Source of the DNA: Pseudoramibacter alactolyticus ATCC 23263 | Lineage (GTDB): Bacteria > Bacillota > Clostridia > Eubacteriales > Eubacteriaceae | Assembly: GCF_000185505.1 (NCBI RefSeq) | Contig: NZ_GL622359.1 | Span: forward strand, 713,249-767,807 | Reading direction: 5' to 3' | DNA: 54,559 nucleotides | In this document: positions 7,294-18,000 of the stretch, in pieces | How positions within the stretch are numbered: position 1 is the first letter of the stretch | How the letters are laid out: each line of letters opens with the position of its first letter | Program-made: the position numbers and the translations under genes | The notes under the pieces: model-generated | Database searches by the model: none | What the model was told of the DNA's origin: nothing | Seen by the model: the letters and a program-made list of their open reading frames with translations, nothing else

Positions 7294-10200
7294 TTAACCC
7301 AGCATAGTGAGAAATGACATCTGATTAGATTCCGGCAATTCCGACAGACAGCCAAAGGCCGCCAGTGCATCCATATTGGCTTTGTTCACATGGGCGCGGT
7401 TTTGCATATCCTCCCGAGACATAAAAGGCTTGCGTTTGGCCTCTTCATAAATGCTTTTAGCCACCACCTCGCCCATGCCGTCCACTGCGGTTAATGGCGG
7501 AATCAACGTTTTGCCATCGAGCGTGAAATAACGGTAATGGGATTTATAAATATCGACATTGGCAAAGCTGTAGCCCCGGCAGAACATCTCCCAGGCCAAT
7601 TCCAGCGAGGTATAAAGGTTGCTGTCTTTATTGCTGGCCTTATTACCCTGCGCCTTGATTTCGTTCATCTTGCGCACGACGGCTTCTTTGCCCGCTTTCA
7701 TAACACCGAGATCAAACTCCTTAGCGCGAATGGAAAACCATGCCGCATAATAGGCCGGCGGATAATACACTTTATAATACGCGATGCGAACAGCCATCAT
7801 CACATAGGCCGCTGCGTGGGCTTTCGGAAACATGTATTTGATTTTTTTACAGGAATCGATATACCACTCCGGCACGTTATTTTTCCGCATATAGGGTTCC
7901 TCGTCGTCGAGCAGCCCCTTCCCCTTGCGCACGTGTTCCATGATCCAGAACGCACGCTCCGGCGCCAGTCCCATCGAGATGAGCCCAAGCATAATATCGT
8001 CACGGCAGCAGATCACTTCCTTCAGCGTGGCCGTACCGTTTTCAATGAGCGTCTGAGCATTGCCCAGCCACACATCGGTCCCATGGGATAACCCCGACAA
8101 TCGAATCAGATCGGCGTAGGAATCCGGATGGGCATCGAGCACCATTTGCCTGGCAAAACTGGTCCCGAATTCCGGAATGCCGCAGGTGCCCAGCGGCACA
8201 TCAAAATCGTCGTCAATTAAATCCAGCGAATCCGTGCCCTCAAACAGACCGATAATCTTGGGATCGTCCAATGCAATCGTCGTCGGATCCACACCGGTAA
8301 TGTCCTTGAGCATGCGCAGCATCGTCGGATCATCGTGGCCAAGAATATCGAGTTTAAGCAGCCGCCCTTCAATGGAATGATAATCGAAATGCGTCGTCAG
8401 GGTGCCACTGTCCCGATCGTTGGCTGGATACTGCACCGGTGTGAATTGCGTGATCTCTTTGTCCTTCGGCACGACCATCACCCCGCCGGGATGCTGCCCG
8501 GTGGTGCGCGTCACACCGGCTGTGCCTTCAATCAGGCGATCCATCTCCGCATGGCTGACGACGATTCCCCGTTCTTCCAGATAATTCTTGACATAGCCAT
8601 AGGCGGTCTTGTCCGCCAGAGTCGCGATGGTCCCGGCGCGAAACACCTTGCCCTCGCCAAAGATCACCTCGGTATAGTGGTGAGCTTCACTTTGATTGTC
8701 GCCTGAGAAATTCAAATCGATATCCGGCTCTTTATCGCCTTTAAACCCAAGAAACGTTTCGAAAGGAATGTCAAAGCCATCTTTATTGAGCGCATGACCG
8801 CATTCCGGGCAGATTTTGTCCGGCAGATCCGGCCCGACCCCCACTTTGGTGGAGTCAAACCACTCCACGTGCTTGCATTCAGGACAGATATAATGCGGCG
8901 GGAGCGAATTGACCTCGGTAATGCCGCAGAGCATCGCCACCAGCGACGAGCCGACCGATCCCCGGGAGCCAACCAGATAACCGCAATCCAGCGAATGCTT
9001 GACGAGTTTCTCGGCAATCAGATAGAGCACCGAATAGCCGTTACCAATGATGGACGTGAGCTCTTTGTGGATGCGGTCAGCCACAATATCCGGCAACGGA
9101 TCACCGTAAAGTTCTTTCGCATTGGCGTAAACAGAATTGCGGATTTCATCATCCGAGCCTTCGATCACCGGCGGGAAAGTCCCGTCGGGCACTGGCTTCA
9201 CATCATCAATCAGGTCCGCCACTTTGCGGGTGTTGGTCACCACCAGTTCATAAGCCGCATCATCCGGCAGATAATCGAACTCGTCGAGCATTTCCCGAGT
9301 CGAATGATAATACAGCGGCGGCTGCTCGTCTGCATCACGGTAGCCCTGCCCGGCCTGAAGAATCTGCCGATACTGGGCATCCGTCGGCGCGACAAAATGC
9401 ACATCCCCCGTGGCCACCACCAATTTATTTTCCTGCCGGCCCAGCGCGATGATGCGCTTGTTGATTTCGATCAGATCGTCTCGAGTTAAGTCGCCGTTTC
9501 GCATGAGATAAGCGTTATTGCCCAAGGGCTGCACTTCGTAATAATCATAAAAATCCAGAATCGGCCGCAGTCTTGCATCGTTCCAGTTTTCCTTGACAGC
9601 CGTATAAAGTTCTCCAGCTTCACACGCCGATCCGATCAAAAGATGCTTGCGCTTTTTCTGAAGCAATGATTTTGGAATACGCGGTTTCTTGTAAAAATAA
9701 TCCACATGGGAGGCCGATACTAAATCGTAAAGCGCCTGCAGCCCGTCCTGATCTTTCGCATAAATAATCACGTGATAAGGCCGTTCGGTCTTAATAATCT
9801 GCTCCAACCGCATCAGCCGATTCAAATCCGCCGCGCGATCGCAATGCTGCTTTTCCGCCAGCCCCATCAAACGCACGAAAATTTTAGCCGAACAAATGCT
9901 GTCATCAATGGCGCGATGGTGGTGCCCCATATCAATCTTGAAATAGCTTGCCAATTTTTTCAAATTATGGCGCGCAATATCCGGAATCAATGTCCGGGCC
10001 ATTGGCAGGGTATCCACATAGGTGATCGTATTGGGGATCCCATAACGCTCTAAGGCAATACTCATAAAACCCATGTCAAAAGAAGCGTTGTGCGCCGCAA
10101 GAATTTTGCCGTCGCAAAAATCGAGAAAAGCGCGAACCGCTGCTTCCTCCTCTTTTCCCTGGGCCACCATCTGATCGGTAATGCTCGTCAGTTCGGTGAT

Positions 10201-11586
10201 TTTCTGCGGGATCGGCCGATGGGGATTCACAAACGTCTGAAAGGTATCCAGCACATGTTTATTCTTGATTTTGACGGCCGCAATTTCGATAATCGCATCG
10301 CGCCCGGCATAAAGGCCGGTGGTTTCCAAATCGAAAAAGACAAATTCGCCGCCGAAAGGTTCATCCTGATCGCCGGTAATAATGCGAATATCGTCGTTCA
10401 CCAGATAGCCTTCGAGGCCATAGAGCACCTTAATGCCCTTGCCCTTGGTCTCCTTCATGATTTCCGGATAAGCCTGCACCACGCCGTGGTCGGTGATCCC
10501 AAAAATATCGTGTCCGAAATCCACCGCCTGCCGCACGATCTTCTTGACTTTGCTCACCGCATCCATCGCCGAATACTGGCTGTGCATGTGCAGCTCCACA
10601 CGCTTGATCTTCGCATCATCTGTGCGCACAGGGCGATCTACTTCCTCAATCACCCGGGGCATCAGCTGCTTTTCGTGCGCATATTCGTCAAAGGACACCT
10701 GGCCTTCCACCTGCACCCAGATACCGTTTTTCAACCGTTCTTTAATCGCGCTGGCATTTTTCCCCACAAAAATCTTGCAGGAAATCGATGCCCGTTCATC
10801 GGTGATATTAAACTCAAATAATTGTTTGCCATTTCGCAGTTCCCGGGCATTAAAGCCGAAGATTCGCCCTCGGTAGCAATGCCGTTCTTTATCAGTCGTC
10901 AGGTTATCCTCAAAATCAATGGTGTCAAGTCCTTCCGGTGCGACGGTAAAGCGTTTGCCCATGATCATCGAACCGGTAATCGATTCAAAATCCGTTTTGC
11001 CTTTTTTGGAGGACGTCAACGGCGTGCCCATTCCCTTTTTCATAATCGCAACATTCTGGGCCATCGCGGTCTGCATCCGCGCTTCGATTCGCGATGCTGA
11101 TTTCGAGGGTGTCTCTGGAATGAAAGGCGGTGCCGCTTCGTCTTCCTCGGATTTTTGCATCTCCGGCACTTCCGTTAAACCTTCAACGGGCATGCCGGAC
11201 GGCGGCTCGGGCGACCGCTCTTCAGAAAGTTCTGCAACAGTCGGAATAACTCCACTCCCGGCCATTTGGTCAATAAAGGCTGCTGCACGATCTTCTCTAT
11301 TTTCACCTGGCAAATTCACAGAGATCTTCTGTGCTTCCTCAAAAATTGCCGGATCCGCTTGGGATTTTAACGGCGCTTCAATCACCACTCCAACCGATTT
11401 TGCGTAATCAAAAACGGCGGAAAGCTCCTGCTGCACCGCCATGCGGTCACAGGAACTGCCGTCTTCACTTTTAAAGACCAATGTCAGCGCCTGCTGTGCT
11501 TCGGAGATTTCCACCTTTTGCGGCATCAGCCGATATTTGGCCACCACCTGTTTGAACGCCGCCTGTTTTTCTGCAATTAAACTCAT
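7294..11586 (-). CDS. polC: DNA polymerase III alpha subunit, PolC type
   Basis: The replicative polymerase of low-GC Gram-positives, about 1430 residues. Domains in order: N-terminal region, OB fold (near 230-320, FTVAPEGLDTIDFEDNL), PHP domain split around an inserted DEDDh proofreading exonuclease (FVFFDLETTGLYAGRDAII; HHHRAID), zinc module (CPECKH..CPECGH), and the C-family palm with PDIDLNFSGDNQ followed by the fingers and duplex-binding region. The start is taken at ATG 11586, behind AAAGAAAGAG; a GTG at 11622 overlapping the ispG stop would add 12 residues and cannot be excluded. It follows ispG as in many Clostridia and Bacilli. Confidence 0.97.
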   Translation of the reverse strand: MSLIAEKQAAFKQVVAKYRLMPQKVEISEAQQALTLVFKSEDGSSCDRMAVQQELSAVFDYAKSVGVVIEAPLKSQADPAIFEEAQKISVNLPGENREDRAAAFIDQMAGSGVIPTVAELSEERSPEPPSGMPVEGLTEVPEMQKSEEDEAAPPFIPETPSKSASRIEARMQTAMAQNVAIMKKGMGTPLTSSKKGKTDFESITGSMIMGKRFTVAPEGLDTIDFEDNLTTDKERHCYRGRIFGFNARELRNGKQLFEFNITDERASISCKIFVGKNASAIKERLKNGIWVQVEGQVSFDEYAHEKQLMPRVIEEVDRPVRTDDAKIKRVELHMHSQYSAMDAVSKVKKIVRQAVDFGHDIFGITDHGVVQAYPEIMKETKGKGIKVLYGLEGYLVNDDIRIITGDQDEPFGGEFVFFDLETTGLYAGRDAIIEIAAVKIKNKHVLDTFQTFVNPHRPIPQKITELTSITDQMVAQGKEEEAAVRAFLDFCDGKILAAHNASFDMGFMSIALERYGIPNTITYVDTLPMARTLIPDIARHNLKKLASYFKIDMGHHHRAIDDSICSAKIFVRLMGLAEKQHCDRAADLNRLMRLEQIIKTERPYHVIIYAKDQDGLQALYDLVSASHVDYFYKKPRIPKSLLQKKRKHLLIGSACEAGELYTAVKENWNDARLRPILDFYDYYEVQPLGNNAYLMRNGDLTRDDLIEINKRIIALGRQENKLVVATGDVHFVAPTDAQYRQILQAGQGYRDADEQPPLYYHSTREMLDEFDYLPDDAAYELVVTNTRKVADLIDDVKPVPDGTFPPVIEGSDDEIRNSVYANAKELYGDPLPDIVADRIHKELTSIIGNGYSVLYLIAEKLVKHSLDCGYLVGSRGSVGSSLVAMLCGITEVNSLPPHYICPECKHVEWFDSTKVGVGPDLPDKICPECGHALNKDGFDIPFETFLGFKGDKEPDIDLNFSGDNQSEAHHYTEVIFGEGKVFRAGTIATLADKTAYGYVKNYLEERGIVVSHAEMDRLIEGTAGVTRTTGQHPGGVMVVPKDKEITQFTPVQYPANDRDSGTLTTHFDYHSIEGRLLKLDILGHDDPTMLRMLKDITGVDPTTIALDDPKIIGLFEGTDSLDLIDDDFDVPLGTCGIPEFGTSFARQMVLDAHPDSYADLIRLSGLSHGTDVWLGNAQTLIENGTATLKEVICCRDDIMLGLISMGLAPERAFWIMEHVRKGKGLLDDEEPYMRKNNVPEWYIDSCKKIKYMFPKAHAAAYVMMAVRIAYYKVYYPPAYYAAWFSIRAKEFDLGVMKAGKEAVVRKMNEIKAQGNKASNKDSNLYTSLELAWEMFCRGYSFANVDIYKSHYRYFTLDGKTLIPPLTAVDGMGEVVAKSIYEEAKRKPFMSREDMQNRAHVNKANMDALAAFGCLSELPESNQMSFLTMLG

Positions 11587-11621
11587 CGCATCTCTTTCTT
11601 TAATAATGTCTTGCCGCCGCA

Positions 11622-12707
11622 CTACATTTTGTCAATTTCCGTCATCAGCGCATCGATGATCTCGGATTCATTCACCGTTTTAAAAACTTTGCCCTTTTTA
11701 AACAAAACGCCTTTGCCTTTGCCGCCGGCCACGCCGATATCCGCTTCTTTGCCCTCGCCCGGGCCGTTCACCACACACCCCATGACCGCCACTTTGATAT
11801 CTTTTTCAACCTGTGCCAATCGCTTGTTCATTTCTTTGGCAATGCCGATCAGATCAATCTCGGTGCGTCCGCAGGTCGGACAGGAAACCACATCGACCGT
11901 CGGCCGCTTGGCCGAATAACGCCCCACCGCTTTGAGAATGCTTTGCGCCGTTTCAACTTCGCTGACCGGATCTCCGGTGACAGACACCCGCATTGTGTCG
12001 CCAATACCCGCCAGCAATAAATGCCCCAACGCGATGGATGACTTAATCGCCGCACTTTTTAAAATGCCGGCTTCCGTCACGCCGAGATGCACCGGGTAAT
12101 CGTATTTCTCTGAAAACAGCGTATACGCCTCAATAGTCGTCAGCACGTCCGAGGATTTCATCGACACCACAATATCGTGAAAATCATCCTCCAGAAGATA
12201 GGCCATGTGCCGCTCCGCGCTGGCCACAAGCGCCTCCGCCGTCGGTCCGCCGTATTGTATCAGCAGATCTTTTTCCAGCGAACCCCCGTTCACGCCGATA
12301 CGAATCGGGATCCCGCGTTCTTTTGCCGCGGCCACCACAGCGTGAACCTTTTCGCGCCCGCCGATATTGCCCGGATTAATCCGCAGCTTGTCGATCCCCT
12401 TTGCAATGGCCGTTAGCGCAAGATGATAATCAAAATGAATGTCGGCCACCAGCGGAATCTCAATCTGCGAGCGAATCGCCGAAATAGCCTCCGCCGCCGG
12501 CTGATCCGGAACCGCGACGCGAACAATATCGCAGCCTGCCGCCGTCAATGCCTTGATTTGATTCACAGTCGCGGCTATATTCCGAGTATCTGTATTGCAC
12601 ATGGATTGGATCGCCACCGGGTTTTCCCCGCCAATCTTCACACCGCCAATCGCCACTTCTCGAGTCGGTCTTCGTGTTGTTCTTTGCGTCAAGTTGTCTT
12701 CGTTCAT
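11622..12707 (-). CDS. ispG: 4-hydroxy-3-methylbut-2-en-1-yl diphosphate synthase (flavodoxin/ferredoxin)
   Basis: 361 residues from ATG 12707, which has AAGGA 8 nt upstream; a longer frame to 12752 has no ribosome-binding site and would overlap rseP. It converts MEcPP to HMBPP in the MEP isoprenoid pathway with a [4Fe-4S] cluster. Visible: TIM-barrel opening VAIGGVKIGGENPVAIQSM, cluster cysteines in VSCPTCGRTEID and VAVMGCVVNGPGEG, and the conserved Glu of NGPGE. Its neighbours rseP, cdsA and uppS supply membrane and isoprenoid functions. The preceding pathway gene dxr, commonly in this operon, is not in the window. Confidence 0.96.
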   Translation of the reverse strand: MNEDNLTQRTTRRPTREVAIGGVKIGGENPVAIQSMCNTDTRNIAATVNQIKALTAAGCDIVRVAVPDQPAAEAISAIRSQIEIPLVADIHFDYHLALTAIAKGIDKLRINPGNIGGREKVHAVVAAAKERGIPIRIGVNGGSLEKDLLIQYGGPTAEALVASAERHMAYLLEDDFHDIVVSMKSSDVLTTIEAYTLFSEKYDYPVHLGVTEAGILKSAAIKSSIALGHLLLAGIGDTMRVSVTGDPVSEVETAQSILKAVGRYSAKRPTVDVVSCPTCGRTEIDLIGIAKEMNKRLAQVEKDIKVAVMGCVVNGPGEGKEADIGVAGGKGKGVLFKKGKVFKTVNESEIIDALMTEIDKM

Positions 12708-12726
12708 TTCCATCTTCCTTTTGCGC

Positions 12727-13521
12727 TTAATGCAAATAGCGCAGCACGTCATTAACCGCGATCACGACTGCCAGCGCCATCAGCGCCGCAAAGCCAATAC
12801 CGTTAATCCAAGCCGCCTTTTCCGGATCCAAATCTCTTCGGATGATCGCTTCAATCGCCGCGATGAGTATCTGGCCGCCATCCAATGCCGGCAGCGGCAA
12901 CAAATTAAGCACCCCCAAATTCACTGAAATAAAAGCGGTGAAACTGAGCATCGCCCGCAGCCCATAACGATAAAAACTGCCAACCATACCGACCAATCCT
13001 ACCGGTCCGGCAAAATCGTTGAGTCCCGCTTGCCCGGCGAAAATCATTCGAAAACTTTGGTAAATGGCCGTGGTAAATTGTGCGACGCTGGCAAAGGCAC
13101 CCTTGATCGCAGAGGCAGCGCCATGGCCTCCCAGCAGATAAACCGCCATCATCGTCAGAACAGCCAAAACAAAATTCATTGCCGGCCCCGCCAAAAGCAC
13201 GAGCATTTTTCGCCCCTTGGACAAATGCATAAAAGACCGATTGGCCGGCAAATTGGGACCCGACACCGCCTCGTCAGCCAAACCGTCTCCAGACGATTCC
13301 GCTTCACCCCACATGCGACAAAAACCGCCGATCGGTAACGCCCGAATCGTTAAGCGTGTTTCTTTCCCCTGATGCGCAAATAGCATAGGCCCCATGCCAA
13401 TCGCAAATTCAATAACATAAATGTCGGCTCTTTTGGCCACGATAAAATGGCCAAACTCATGCACCACCACCAAAACGGTCAGCATGAATAAGGTCAATAT
13501 GATAAAAAGAAAAGTATCCAT
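12727..13521 (-). CDS. rseP: RseP-type site-2 (M50) intramembrane zinc protease, short form without PDZ domain
   Basis: 264 residues, compared with about 340-450 for most RseP/RasP proteins. The zinc motif HEFGH is at 22-26 in the first membrane helix, and the third zinc ligand lies in NLLPLPALDGGQ near the C-terminus; FAGPVGLVGMVG is the conserved mid segment. Between them the usual PDZ domain is missing: the second helix (FVLAVLTMMAVYLLGG) runs almost directly into an amphipathic stretch. The zinc ligands are complete, so the enzyme may be active with relaxed substrate gating. It starts 5 bp after cdsA with a weak ribosome-binding site, suggesting coupled translation. Confidence 0.88.
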   Translation of the reverse strand: MDTFLFIILTLFMLTVLVVVHEFGHFIVAKRADIYVIEFAIGMGPMLFAHQGKETRLTIRALPIGGFCRMWGEAESSGDGLADEAVSGPNLPANRSFMHLSKGRKMLVLLAGPAMNFVLAVLTMMAVYLLGGHGAASAIKGAFASVAQFTTAIYQSFRMIFAGQAGLNDFAGPVGLVGMVGSFYRYGLRAMLSFTAFISVNLGVLNLLPLPALDGGQILIAAIEAIIRRDLDPEKAAWINGIGFAALMALAVVIAVNDVLRYLH

Positions 13522-13526
13522 TGGTA

Positions 13527-14333
13527 TTAAACCAAACTCGAAAAAGTCAACTGAGCAAATAAATACACAATGGGCAAAACAAAAATAATGCTGTCAAAGC
13601 GATCGAGCACACCGCCGTGTCCCGGCAATAATTTCCCATAATCTTTAATCTCTAATTTCCGCTTGATCAGCGATGCGGTCAAATCACCGCATTGGGAAAT
13701 AATTGCGCCGACAAACCCCAAAATACCGTAGAGATAAAGCGGCAAGTCAAAAGCAAAATAATGCTTGAGCACAACACCATAAATCACCATGGCAATAATG
13801 GTTGACACGGTTCCTCCCACGGCGCCCGCCACCGTTTTATTCGGACTGATTTCCGGCGTCAGCGACGTTTTTCCAAAAAATTTTCCGACAAAATACGCAA
13901 AGGTATCCGTCACAAAGGCGAGGATAAACACCATCCACAGATAGTAAATTCCCTGAGGCATGGCATCAAAAAGCTGAAGATGCCCGAGCATGGTCGGTAC
14001 CCAAACCAACCCGAAAACCGTCGCCATAGCGCGATAAGCATTATGTTTTCTGCCCGCAATTTCAATGACAAAGGTCAAAATAAAGGTGATAAACAATGCC
14101 GGAAGCGCCAGCTGATAATCGAAATGCATCACGGTCACCAGCAATGCCGAAAAAATAATCGGCCAAAAGTAACCGGCTTTAATCGGCAATCGATGATTGA
14201 TGGCGTGAATGTATTCAACCATCCCGATAACTGCCAATGCTAACGTTAAAGCATAGACAAACCAACCGCCTAAAACTAAAAGTGCAATCAAAATCGGCAG
14301 ACCAACCACTGCCGTCACAATACGTTTTGCCAT
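13527..14333 (-). CDS. cdsA: Phosphatidate cytidylyltransferase
   Basis: 268 residues from ATG 14333, which overlaps the uppS stop as TAATG and has GGAGG 9 nt upstream; a longer frame to 14390 lies inside uppS. It makes CDP-diacylglycerol from phosphatidic acid and CTP at the membrane. About eight hydrophobic helices are visible, and the C-terminal CDP-alcohol signature appears as SQCGDLTASLIKRKLEIKDY followed by LLPGHGGVLDRFDS. The product feeds PgsA, encoded at 23259-23804. Overlap with uppS indicates translational coupling. Confidence 0.96.
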   Translation of the reverse strand: MAKRIVTAVVGLPILIALLVLGGWFVYALTLALAVIGMVEYIHAINHRLPIKAGYFWPIIFSALLVTVMHFDYQLALPALFITFILTFVIEIAGRKHNAYRAMATVFGLVWVPTMLGHLQLFDAMPQGIYYLWMVFILAFVTDTFAYFVGKFFGKTSLTPEISPNKTVAGAVGGTVSTIIAMVIYGVVLKHYFAFDLPLYLYGILGFVGAIISQCGDLTASLIKRKLEIKDYGKLLPGHGGVLDRFDSIIFVLPIVYLFAQLTFSSLV

Positions 14334-15052
14334 TATTTGACGCCTCCATATCTTCTGTCCCGCTGCTGATAGGCCGCGATTAATTTGCAAAAAAGTGTTT
14401 CGTCAAAGTCCGGCCATAGTACTGGATCAAAAATAAATTCGGCATAGGCGTTCTGCCAGAGCAAAAAATTGCTCAAGCGTTCTTCGCCGCTGGTGCGAAT
14501 CACCAAATCAGGATCGGGCAGCCCCGCCGTATAAAGATGATCGGCAAACACCTGCTCGGTAATGGCCTCGGGCACAATACCCTCAGCCACAATCTGGCGA
14601 ACCGCCTGCAAAATGTCTTCCCGGCCGCCGTAATTCAGAGCAATATTGAGCACCATACCGGTATTGCCCTTGGTTTGTTCGACCATATTAGCCGCCGCTT
14701 TTTGAAGGCGTTCGGGCAAAATCGATTGGTCGCCAATCACCCGAACCTGCACATCGTGATCGTCCAGATTAGTCACCTCTTTAATAAAGTAATCAATGGC
14801 GAGATTCATCAGTCCGGAGACCTCCTCCTGGCTGCGCTTCCAATTTTCCGTTGAAAAGGCATAGAGGGTCAAAACCCGAATCCCCATATCCGACGCGGTG
14901 CGAATCGTCCCCCGAACCGCTTTCATTGCCGTATAGTGCCCGAAAATACGAGGGCGTTTGCGCTGTTTGGCCCAACGGCCGTTGCCATCCATAATGATGG
15001 CTACGTGGGCCGGCAATCTGTTTTCATCTATCTGACAGCCGTACATTTCCAT
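14333..15052 (-). CDS. uppS: Isoprenyl transferase (undecaprenyl diphosphate synthase)
   Basis: 239 residues, normal for the cis-prenyltransferase family. It condenses isopentenyl diphosphate onto farnesyl diphosphate to make the C55 lipid carrier for peptidoglycan. The catalytic P-loop AIIMDGNGRWAKQR with its Asp, the FGHYTAMKAV segment, LTLYAFSTENWKR, and the C-terminal DLVIRTSGEERLSNFLLWQ are all present. It sits 31 bp after the activase-like gene and overlaps cdsA. Confidence 0.97.
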   Translation of the reverse strand: MEMYGCQIDENRLPAHVAIIMDGNGRWAKQRKRPRIFGHYTAMKAVRGTIRTASDMGIRVLTLYAFSTENWKRSQEEVSGLMNLAIDYFIKEVTNLDDHDVQVRVIGDQSILPERLQKAAANMVEQTKGNTGMVLNIALNYGGREDILQAVRQIVAEGIVPEAITEQVFADHLYTAGLPDPDLVIRTSGEERLSNFLLWQNAYAEFIFDPVLWPDFDETLFCKLIAAYQQRDRRYGGVK

Positions 15053-15083
15053 GGCGTTTGTCTCTCTCCGTTTTCTGCTTTGA

Positions 15084-18000
15084 TCAGCCGATTTTTTCTT
15101 CTAAGGCTTCCGAAGCCTGTTTCTTTTCAAGATTTTTCCATGAAGTCTCGATCATCAGCTTAATCCGATTGATCTGATTGACTTCCGACGCGCCGGGATC
15201 GTAATCGATGGGGGAAATATTGGCATAAGGATAACGCTTGCGGATGGGTTTGATCATCCCCTTGCCCATCACGTGGTTTGGCAAACAGGCAAAAGGCTGA
15301 ACACAAACAATGTTTTCAACGCCGCCTTCGATGAGCTCCATCATTTCCGCCGTTAAAAACCAGCCTTCGCCGCCCTGGTTCCCCAGGGAAATAAGCTCTG
15401 TCGCTTTCTGCGCCTTCTTGTAAATTGTCGACGGCGGTCCGAAATGACGGCTTTTGATCAAAGCGCGCTTCATATTCTTGCGATACATTTCAATCACGCG
15501 AATAATGAGCTTGCCATTGCGCTTGGCGCTGGCTTTTCCCGATAAAACGTCGTGCTTATAAATGGCATTATAGGAACAATATAAAAAGAAGTCAATGATA
15601 TCCGGCACGACCACTTCGACCCCTTCGTCCTCCAGCACCTGCACCAGGTTGTTGTTGGCCGTCGGATGATATTTTACCAAAATCTCCCCAACGACACCAA
15701 CTTTAGGAATGGTCTTTTCGATCCGCGGCAACACATCGAACTGAGAAACAATTTCCCGCACATTGCGCTTAAATGCAGACGGTCTCGGGTGAATGATGCT
15801 GCTTCTCACCTTGCGCCGCCACATCTGATAGAGAGCATCCGTCGCGCCGGTTTCCTTTTCGTAGGGTCTGGTGGCGTAAAGCACACGCTGGAACAAATCG
15901 CCATAAACCGCAGCGACAGCGATGCGGTTGGCCATCTGCGGCGTGATCTTAAAACCGGGATTGCTTTCTAAACCGACGGTGTTGATCGAAATCACGGGAA
16001 TCTGTTCCAATCCGGCTTCTTTGAGCGCCTTGCGGATAAAGCCCACATAGTTCGAAGCGCGGCAAGGTCCGCCGGTCTGGGACATGAGCACCGAGACGTT
16101 GTTCAAATCGTATTTGCCGGATTTGAGCGCGGCCATGATCTGTCCAACGGTCAAAATGCTCGGATAGCAGGCGTCGTTGTTGACATAGCTGAGCCCCGCG
16201 TCGACGGCTTTGTCGTCCACGCTGGGCAGCACTTCCACATTATAGCCGCTGGCATTGAGCGCCACGGAGAACAGATCGAAATGGATCGGCGACATCTGCG
16301 GGCACAGAATCGTGTGCTTTTTCTTCATGTCTTTTGTGAATGTGACGCGTTGAGTCAATTCCTTCCCCGGCACCACAATATCGTTTTCCCGCCGTTCTTC
16401 CATCGCCGCCTTCAATGAACGCATCCGGATTCGGATGGCGCCGAGATTGCTGACCTCATCAATTTTGATCAGCGTGTAAATTTTGCTTTTGTGTTCAAGA
16501 ATTTCCTGAGTCTGTTCGCTGGTAACCGCATCGAGCCCGCATCCGAAGGATGTGAGCTGAACCAGCTCCAGTTCGTCGTGCCTGGTGACAACCTCCGCCG
16601 CTTTGTAAAGCCGGCTGTGATATTTCCACTGATCCAGCACGCGGTAGGGCTGGGCCGTGTCTGCGTTGGCCAGGCCGGCCACCGAATCTTCAGTGAGCAC
16701 CGCCATGTCAAGCGCCGTGATGATATTGTCGAGACCGTGATTGATTTCCGGATCAACGTGATAGGGCCGGCCGGCCAGAACGATACCGCGCTTGCCGTGT
16801 TCTTGTAGCCATTCGATGGTTTCAAGCCCTTTATCGTGCATATCTCTGGCAACATGATGCTTTTCACCGTAGGCATGGCGCAGTGCCGCAGCCACCTCGT
16901 CCGACGAAACCCCCTCCGGTTCGAAAATTTCGCAGAGCCGTTCTTTCAGACGGTCCGCATCTTCCAAAGAAAGGAAAGGATTCATAAAATCGATATCGTT
17001 TTCGGCCAGACTGTCCATATTGTATTTGATGGTTTCCGGATAAGACATAACAATCGGACAGTTATAGCAATTATCCGCCGAATCAAATTCTTGTTCTTCA
17101 TAAGCCACGCAGGGATACCAAATTTTGCGAATCCCCTGATCGATCAGATCCTGAATGTGTCCGTGGGTCAGCTTGGCCGGATAACACACGGAATCCGAGG
17201 GAATCGAGCTCATGCCCTTTTCGTAAATTTTGCGCGTGGAACTGGCTGAAAGCAGCACCCGATAACCCAGCGAGGTTAAAAACGTAAACCAAAAGGGATA
17301 GTTTTCGTATTGATTGAGCGCCCGGGGAATGCCGATGACACCGCGGGGCGCCTGATTTTCCGGCAGAGGCTCATAATTGAAAAGCCGTTCGTATTTGTAT
17401 TGGTACAAATTGGGAATACTTTTCTTGTGCCTGCTGCCCCCCGCGCCCACTTCACAGCGGTTGCCAGTGACGTGACGGCTGCCATCTGCAAAAATATTGA
17501 TGGTCAGCTGGCAGTTATTGCTGCAGGCGCCGCACCGGCGATGCTTGATGGTCACATCAAATTTGTCTAAATCTTCAAGGCCAAAAATGGTGCTCTTTTC
17601 GCCTTTGTGCCGGCGTTCTCTCGCGATTAACGCCGCACCGAAGGCACCCATTAAGCCGGCGACATCCGGACGGACCACATCGCGTTCGGTAATCTTTTCA
17701 AAAGCACGCAGCACCGCGTTGTTATTGAAGGTCCCGCCCTGCACCACAATGTGTTCGCCAAGCTCCTTAGGGTTGTGCACTTTGATGACCTTCTGCAGCG
17801 CATTGCGAATCACAGAATACGAAAGGCCGGCGGAGATATCCCCGACGGAAGCGCCTTCCTTTTGGGCCTGCTTGACCTTTGAATTCATAAAGACCGTGCA
17901 GCGCGTTCCCAAATTGGAGGGACTTTCCGCATTCATGGCCGCCTCGACAAAGTCCGAAATCGGCAGATTGAGCGACTTGGCAAAGGTTTCAAGAAAAGAA

